Shown: positions 59,474 to 64,000 of the stretch, in pieces
Layout of the letters: each line of letters opens with the position of its first letter
Position numbering within the stretch: the first letter of the stretch is position 1
NCBI RefSeq assembly: GCF_015209595.1
Contig: NZ_JADEYS010000006.1
Coordinates: forward strand, 173,295-237,294
Direction: 5' to 3'
From: Pontibacterium sinense
GTDB taxonomy: Bacteria; Pseudomonadota; Gammaproteobacteria; Pseudomonadales; Balneatricaceae
DNA: 64,000 nt
The notes under the pieces: model-generated
Told to the model about the DNA's origin: nothing
Database searches by the model: none
Seen by the model: the letters and a program-made list of their open reading frames with translations, nothing else
Translations under genes and position numbers: made by a program

Positions 59474-60457
59474 CTAATTCTCACTGACCGCATTGTGAAC
59501 CAGACGATCCTGAGGGCTTTGTGTGCCAGCAAAGTGTTTGCCTATTACGTGGGTGTAGATCTGAGTTGTCTTTACATCGCTATGCCCTAATAGGTCCTGC
59601 ACCGTTCTGATATCTTTGCCTTATTGAAGTAGCACTGTTGCAAAAGAATGCTTAAACGTATGACAGCTGACACGTTTGTCGGTGATCCCGGCAGCTTTCG
59701 CCGCAACTTTTAGATGCTTGCGTGGTACGGAGGCGTGGAGGTGGTGTCGACATAAAAGGCCGGTAATCGGATGGTTGCATAATGTGCTGGAGGGGAACAG
59801 GTACATCCAGCTCGGCTGGCGAAAAGCATTGGGAAGTTTTCGGTGCAAAGCGTTTGGCAGAGAAGGGCCGTGACCGCTTTGGTTGTCCTTTTGTTGTAGC
59901 TGTTTCGCACATTCGATCTGACGCTGAATATCCGGTATCAGTGCCTGACTTAAGATTGTCTTTCGATCTTTACCGCCTTTACCTTTTGTAACCGTGAGCG
60001 TGCCCCTATCAAAGTCTATATCCTGAATTCGTAAACGAAGGCACTCGGTAATGCGTAAGCCGCTGCCATAAAGAATTGAACATATAAGTCGGTACGGTTG
60101 CTTTAAACAATTGAGAAGTCTTTGAACCTCGGCAGGAGACAGCACCACCGGTAATCGTCGGTATTGTTTTGCATGTTTGAACTCCATGTCACCTAAAGGT
60201 TGATTCAGCACCTTATGGTACATAAAGGCGAGTGCATTCAGCGCTGTTTTTTGCGTATTTACAGCAACAAACTGGTCATTGGCGAGATGACTCAAAAATG
60301 CTTTTACTTCCGCAGGCCCCATTTCCGTTGGGTGGCGCAGGTTGTGAAAGCGAATAAAGCGTTTGATCCAGCTGAGATAGGTTTTTTCGGTACGGATGCT
60401 GTATCCGCGTAGCCTTATTTCGCGTCGTAGTTGATTCAAAAACGGGCTGCTTCCCAT
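59474..60457 (-). pseudogene. intI: Integron integrase gene with in-frame stop
   Basis: Reading from ATG 60457 (AAGGAG upstream) to TAG 59474 gives 327 codons, the normal length of an integron tyrosine recombinase, broken by TAA at codon 279 (59621-59623). The frame is kept on both sides: before it '...HSFATVLLQ', after it '[18 protein letters not shown]' and 'IYTHV'. The extra IntI-specific helix region ('ALHRKLPNAFRQPSWMYLFP') is present. Catalytic Arg135 and a beta-hairpin Lys remain, but the H-x-x-R motif reads HTFK (His266, Lys269), and His292 and nucleophile Tyr301 lie beyond the stop. It should be inactive unless the stop is read through. Confidence 0.9.
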
Positions 60458-60489
60458 CGTCACACTCCTTGTGAACTGCAAGCGGTTTT

Positions 60490-60505
60490 CTGTATGTATA
60501 TACAG
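60490..60505 (-). promoter_or_regulatory. LexA (SOS) box upstream of the integrase gene
   Basis: CTGTATGTATATACAG fits the CTGT-N8-ACAG consensus fully and lies 33 bases before the integrase start. LexA control of integron integrases is established for Vibrio and class 1 integrons. The box is intact although the gene is not. Confidence 0.8.
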
Positions 60506-60848
60506 TAAATTGGCCGCTGTAAAGCTAACCGGAGCGTTCTTGCCCAAAAAATATCCGCAGGTGGCGTGTTTTTGCACTGGCGTAAACCAGGAAAATCTAG
60601 CATTATCAGACGGATAGGAAACGCACTGGGAAGATATCGCGCCGGTGCAAAGAATCAAAACGCGCATGCTCGTTTTCATCGGAAGAGAAGAAGCATACGA
60701 TCCACAAACTCCTTTCTTTTCAGATAGATGCCAACGTTTTTCCAGTATTCGCGAGGGACGAAAACGCGACGGCGCAGAGCAACAAGGCACAGCACGAGAT
60801 CCCTCTGCCGCTGGCGCGCCAGACTGACTCGCGTGTTAATAGTTAGGT
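60506..60848 (+). other. attI region of the integron
   Basis: This 343-base stretch between the integrase promoter and the first cassette should hold the primary recombination site and the cassette promoter. The most likely recombined core is GTTAGGT (60842-60848), an exact GTTRRRY match just before the ribosome site of the first cassette gene. GTTGAGC at 60863-60869 also matches but overlaps the start codon. I could not identify a convincing Pc promoter by eye. The open frames here are not protein-like. Confidence 0.6.
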
Positions 60849-60863
60849 AACAAGGAGGTAGCG

Positions 60864-61658
60864 TTGAGCACGTTTGAAAAAGTAGGTTTTCTGGCTGATG
60901 ATATGGCGTCTACATCTGATGCATTATGCACTGAATACGGTGCTTACTTGGATGTTTGCAAGGAGTTGAATGAGTTTTCTCAAAAACTGCAGTATGAGTT
61001 TGAGGTTAATACTTCTGATCCTGCACAACTACTCTCTGCAATACTATTTACTAGGGTTCTGTCTACCTATCAAGCATCTTTACTTGTCGCACAACGTGGA
61101 ATGAAACAACAACTTAAAATGCTGATTCGCTGTGCTTTAGAGCTGTATCCTCTTGTTGCGATATCAAAAGACAGGGATTTCGTTTTTGACCTTATCAAGT
61201 CGGAAGAGGTTGAACGGAATAGAAACATAAAAAAAATAATAAAATTCAAAGAGAGGAATAAAGAAGAGGGTGATGAGTTAGAAGAAGCTAGGCGACTTCA
61301 TAAGGAGTTGGATGCCAAGATAAAAAAAGAAAAGTTGAAGAAAGTGAGTGTGTTTGACTGTGCGCAAAAAGCAGAACTAGCTGATTGGTACGATACACTC
61401 TACGCATTGATGAGTAGTACATTACACTCCTCAATTCGGTCGCTAGAAGAGGCTCTTCATATGGATGAAGAGCAAAAAAATATTTTGGCATTGAAAAGTG
61501 AACCGGATATCGAGGGCTTTGATGATCTACTTATTGCGCTTGCAGAGTGTCTGATGAATTCGCTATTGGCCGTATCTAAAGTACTGTCCATGGATGAACC
61601 TGAAATCGTTGAGCTTTGCAGTGCAAAGATTAGAGCATTAAGGGGAGCTGTTGCCTAA
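60864..61658 (+). CDS. Cassette 1: DUF5677-like protein
   Basis: A 264-residue, mostly helical cytosolic protein. The pattern 'LIRCALELYPLVAISKD' followed later by 'LYALMSSTLHSSIRSLE' is like DUF5677 family proteins, whose function is unknown and which are common in mobile DNA; the match is from memory and moderate. A highly charged middle region (about 110-160) suggests a coiled coil. Start is TTG 60864 with AAGGAGG eight bases upstream. It is the first cassette of the array and ends exactly at the attC site, as normal for cassettes. Base composition is AT-rich compared with the core genes. Confidence 0.7.
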   Translation: MSTFEKVGFLADDMASTSDALCTEYGAYLDVCKELNEFSQKLQYEFEVNTSDPAQLLSAILFTRVLSTYQASLLVAQRGMKQQLKMLIRCALELYPLVAISKDRDFVFDLIKSEEVERNRNIKKIIKFKERNKEEGDELEEARRLHKELDAKIKKEKLKKVSVFDCAQKAELADWYDTLYALMSSTLHSSIRSLEEALHMDEEQKNILALKSEPDIEGFDDLLIALAECLMNSLLAVSKVLSMDEPEIVELCSAKIRALRGAVA

Positions 61659-61729
61659 CAAGGCGCGGCAAAATCGCCCACAAGTGGGCTGGAGACGCGC
61701 TTCGCTCGCCCGTGCGCGCAGCGTTAGCT
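61653..61729 (+). repeat. attC site of cassette 1
   Basis: 77 bases from GCCTAAC (exact RYYYAAC core) to GTTAGCT (core with one departure). The outer arms CTAAC / GTTAG and inner GCGC-rich arms pair, with further stems in between, giving an attC-type folded structure. The cassette junction is at the G of GTT, 61723. Confidence 0.88.
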
Positions 61730-61749
61730 TTACGGAGTATCAGAAAAAG

Positions 61750-62334
61750 ATGAGTGGAAGTCACGTACCAATTTCAGGCGACTTTTCTAGGATATTTGAA
61801 GCCGCTGACTACATGGCAATGGTGAATACTCCTGATGAAGCAGCATGTGTACTCCGCGGACATTTGGTTCTTGAGGAGTTTTTGCATCTTTGGATAGATA
61901 AAATTACGTCTACGGATGATATGTTTTCCGGTGTTTTTGTACCATTTAAATCCAAACTTCAAATCTCAAGAAACCTTGGGTTAAGCCAGGATCACTTCAA
62001 AGTTCTAGATAAGATAAATGAAATTAGGAACCGATTTGGTCATAGAAAGGGCTATGAAATGGAGGCTTCAACTCTAGATTCGTTAGCGGAGAGAATTGAT
62101 AAGATTCCAGAGCCCGAAAAGATGCTCCCAGCAAGAGAGTTTGAGGTTTATTTCTCTGGTAAAGATCAAAACGGCAACCTATTGAGCAAAACATTTAGAT
62201 ATTCTGAGTCGGATTGCCGAATGAAATTTATCATACTGTTTGTGATATATATGCTTAAGCTGTCATGGTGGCTACAAACTGAATTTGATAGTCGTAACAT
62301 TGAATATACAATTATTGAAGGGCTGCCAAGCTAA
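61750..62334 (+). CDS. Cassette 2: HEPN/MtlR-like protein
   Basis: A 194-residue helical protein. 'AACVLRGHLVLEEFLHLWI' followed by 'KINEIRNRFGHRKG' resembles MtlR/DUF4145-like proteins of the HEPN superfamily. R93-N-R-F-G-H98 matches the R-x4-6-H ribonuclease motif of HEPN toxins and defence effectors. Whether it cuts RNA is not known. ATG 61750 is used; the longer frame from 61651 reads through the attC site. It ends inside the start of its own attC. Confidence 0.65.
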   Translation: MSGSHVPISGDFSRIFEAADYMAMVNTPDEAACVLRGHLVLEEFLHLWIDKITSTDDMFSGVFVPFKSKLQISRNLGLSQDHFKVLDKINEIRNRFGHRKGYEMEASTLDSLAERIDKIPEPEKMLPAREFEVYFSGKDQNGNLLSKTFRYSESDCRMKFIILFVIYMLKLSWWLQTEFDSRNIEYTIIEGLPS

Positions 62335-62385
62335 CAAGAAAAAGCAGCCGGACTCGTTCCTCGCTCGCTGTTTTGGGCGTTATGT
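62329..62385 (+). repeat. attC site of cassette 2
   Basis: 57 bases from AGCTAAC to GTTATGT, each with one departure from the core consensus; AAAAGCAG / CTGTTTTG inner arms pair. Short attC type; the stop of gene 2 lies within its first core. Junction at 62379. Confidence 0.8.
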
Positions 62386-62449
62386 CTATGGTGCTTGTTA
62401 CTAATCTTAGTTTTAATAATATATGTGAAATGACTTTGGAATATCGAAA

Positions 62450-63892
62450 ATGAATGGATTAAGAGAGCTTAGAAATTTTGGTAAGGTCGAAGCTGAGGAC
62501 GATGCAGTATTGGACTATTTTGTTGAGATGTCCGTTACAAACAATGTAGATGACGGTGATACATTTCTTGTACTTGGGCGAAAAGGGTCAGGAAAGACTG
62601 CTTTGTATAGGCATTTTACTGAAGACAAACACAGTGATTTTTCTGCTGGTTTGAATCTGAATGGTTATCCTTGGAAAGTGCATGAAAGAGTAAAGGATGA
62701 TGGTGTGGAGCATGTTGAGTCATACGTTGCCTCATGGAAGTATTTGATCGCTGTTGAATTTGCAAAAATCGTGCTCCAGATGAGCGATAGATACCAAATG
62801 ACCGAGGTGATAGAGCTTAATAAATTCTTAGATGAAAACTATGGCACTTCCTCCCCATCTATCAAGAACATCTTTGCACCTAAAGGACTGAAAGTTAGTG
62901 GTGATCTTGAGCCACAGATATTGGGCTGTAAATTAGGGAAAATATCTCTATCTGGTCGAGAAGATAATGTGCAGCTTGGCTCCGAGCTAAATGCTCTGAC
63001 GGATAAGATTTTATCATACGTTCAGCGAGTGGCAGAAGTATCTAATTTAGATCAGGTATTTATTCATTTTGACGAGCTGGATAGAGGAATAACAAAACTC
63101 ACTGAAGAAAGAAAGGATCTAATAATTGGTTTGATATTAGCAGCTAAGGAAGTGCGAAAATATTTTTCGGGAAGTTCAACATACTTCAAATCAGTTGTAT
63201 ATCTTCGCCGTGATATATGGGACGAACTTATTTTCTCCGATAAAAATAAAATTGCAGAATCAAACGCTGATTTCATTGAATGGAATCATGAGCAACTATT
63301 TGGGATGATCAAGAAGAGAATCAGTGTGCTGCTAGGTGAAGGTTGCTCCTGGGATGATATAGATGATGGTAAGAGAATTAATCAGCAACCAAAGTGGAAG
63401 CATATTATTGACCGGACTCTAATGAGACCAAGAGATGTCATCTCGTTTCTAAACACGCTATTAGAAGTTGCAAAAAAGAAAGAAGAGCGTGAAATAGTTT
63501 TTGAAAACAAGGATGTCGTGGAGGCAAGACCCAAGTACTCGAACTATTTGAAAAATGAGCTCGATGATGAAATATTACCGCATTGGGTTGACTGGGAAGT
63601 TTGTCTTCAGGCTCTGTCAAGAATAGGAAAGCTATATTTCAAAAAAGATGACTATGCTGAAGCATATTCAGGAATTAATTCAGTAGAAAACAAAACCTAT
63701 TCAGAAGAGCAATCTCTACAAGAGCTCTATAATTTTAGTGTCATTGAGTATGAGGCAAGATCTGGATATGGCGGTTCTGGTTGGAAGTCCAAGTTCGCAA
63801 ACCCTGAATTGGGCTGGGACTCTAATGCAACTAGATTCAAGGTACACTTGGGGCTTAAAGAATACATGAAACTAAAAGAAGAGCGTTCTTAG
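62450..63892 (+). CDS. Cassette 3: Sll1717-type P-loop ATPase
   Basis: A 480-residue ATPase. Walker A 'GRKGSGKT' is at residues 43-50, Walker B 'FIHFDELD' at 204-211, then a possible arginine finger region 'VVYLRRDIWDEL' and a sensor-like 'RPRDVISFLNTLL'. The C-terminal third (about 360-480) looks like a winged-helix region with 'SVIEYEARSGYGGSGWKSKF'. Similar stand-alone ATPases are scattered in mobile DNA and are suspected of defence roles; no function is proven. A possible cassette promoter (TTGTTA 62395-62400, TAATAT 62417-62422) lies upstream. AT-rich. Confidence 0.75.
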   Translation: MNGLRELRNFGKVEAEDDAVLDYFVEMSVTNNVDDGDTFLVLGRKGSGKTALYRHFTEDKHSDFSAGLNLNGYPWKVHERVKDDGVEHVESYVASWKYLIAVEFAKIVLQMSDRYQMTEVIELNKFLDENYGTSSPSIKNIFAPKGLKVSGDLEPQILGCKLGKISLSGREDNVQLGSELNALTDKILSYVQRVAEVSNLDQVFIHFDELDRGITKLTEERKDLIIGLILAAKEVRKYFSGSSTYFKSVVYLRRDIWDELIFSDKNKIAESNADFIEWNHEQLFGMIKKRISVLLGEGCSWDDIDDGKRINQQPKWKHIIDRTLMRPRDVISFLNTLLEVAKKKEEREIVFENKDVVEARPKYSNYLKNELDDEILPHWVDWEVCLQALSRIGKLYFKKDDYAEAYSGINSVENKTYSEEQSLQELYNFSVIEYEARSGYGGSGWKSKFANPELGWDSNATRFKVHLGLKEYMKLKEERS

Positions 63893-63898
63893 AATCCG

Positions 63899-63924
63899 AC
63901 ATAACAAGCAAATGCATGGGACGT
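63899..63924 (+). repeat. Left part of the attC site of cassette 3, interrupted
   Basis: ACATAACAAGCAAATGCATG begins like the other attC sites, seven bases after the ATPase stop, but is cut by the insertion sequence start. The remaining half should lie beyond the element, outside the window. Confidence 0.65.
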
Positions 63925-64000
63925 TGTAGTTCCCCCGGTTTAGTGGACACCTCAATCAAATTGAGTTGAGGTGTTCAGTGCCAGCATATAAGAATCCAAA
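63925..64000 (+). mobile_element. Left end of an IS3-family-like insertion sequence
   Basis: The sequence from TGTAGTTCCCCCGGTTTAGT on has the form of an IS3-family terminal repeat (TG start, run of C, 'GTGGACACC'). After about 53 bases a GTG at 63978 opens a frame starting 'MPAYKNP', as in many IS3 OrfA proteins. Only 76 bases are visible, so the exact element is not identified. Confidence 0.65.
63978..64000 (+). CDS. Start of probable IS3-family OrfA transposase, truncated by window end
   Basis: Seven codons ('MPAYKNP') from a GTG start run off the window. The first residues fit IS3 OrfA proteins, but too little is seen for certainty. Confidence 0.45.

Noticed and set aside
60458..60790. 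Extension of the integrase frame to 60790 on the minus strand
   Set aside because: The 111 extra residues do not look like an integrase N-terminus, would run through the LexA box and attI region, and the ATG at 60457 has a good AAGGAG site and a normal IntI start.
61651..61749. Start of the cassette 2 gene at 61651
   Set aside because: This part translates the attC site of cassette 1; a cassette gene should start after the attC junction.

Overview
The window looks like chromosomal DNA from a marine or halophilic gammaproteobacterium near the Pseudomonadales/Oceanospirillales. The genus is not resolved. The evidence is a Na+-translocating NADH:quinone reductase operon, a soluble transhydrogenase, an AcnD/PrpF-type methylcitrate cluster, and a gene order from mfd to rluC that, as I recall it, follows Pseudomonas aeruginosa closely. 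No rRNA, tRNA or CRISPR array was seen.

Layout. 1-1260: the 3' end of an MscS-type channel gene and a PAS-GGDEF diguanylate cyclase. 1789-6002 (minus): csiV and mfd. 6184-16530 (plus): a long-form GAPDH, nqrABCDEF, apbE and sthA. 16588-18310 (minus): a small membrane protein, then a Tus-like replication terminator protein coupled to a PilZ protein. 18421-27857 (mostly plus): a LolC/E-type permease, lolD, comEC, exbB/exbD-like genes, lpxK, a Trm112-like protein, kdsB, a low-molecular-weight phosphatase and murB; a DUF2062 gene faces them on the minus strand. 27966-31121 (minus): rne with a long repetitive acidic tail and a structured leader. 31689-34845: rluC, a coiled-coil protein and cysB. 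34926-38037 (minus): an LLM flavin oxidoreductase, a GlcG/HbpS protein and a sigma-54 activator. 38144-47350: a LysR regulator, thrH, a DUF3754 protein, hrpB, a gamma-glutamylcyclotransferase-like protein, several very small proteins, pabB and an alpha/beta hydrolase. 47513-54493: a complete 2-methylcitrate (propionate) cluster made of a GntR regulator, prpB, prpC, acnD and prpF.

The accessory part begins after the prpF terminator. Two copies of a 35-bp sequence (54536-54570 and 59401-59435) bracket about 4.8 kb. This segment holds a broken NUDIX fragment joined to an orphan integron attC site, an IS481-like transposase scar, a DUF2868/DUF3482 pair, an intact NUDIX gene and a small methyltransferase. 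Just outside the second copy lies an integron. Its integrase gene (minus strand, 59474-60457) has a consensus LexA box upstream, but an in-frame stop removes the catalytic His and Tyr, and a conserved Arg is replaced by Lys. Three cassettes follow on the plus strand: a DUF5677-like protein, a HEPN/MtlR-like protein with an R-x4-H motif, and a Sll1717-type P-loop ATPase. Each is followed by an attC site. The third attC is interrupted by what looks like the left end of an IS3-family element, which runs off the window.

The most interesting material is this fossilised, formerly SOS-controlled integron and its uncharacterised cassette proteins. Next are the duplicated island boundary with its orphan attC, the Tus homologue coupled to a c-di-GMP-binding protein, and a terminator-like hairpin inside the start of apbE.
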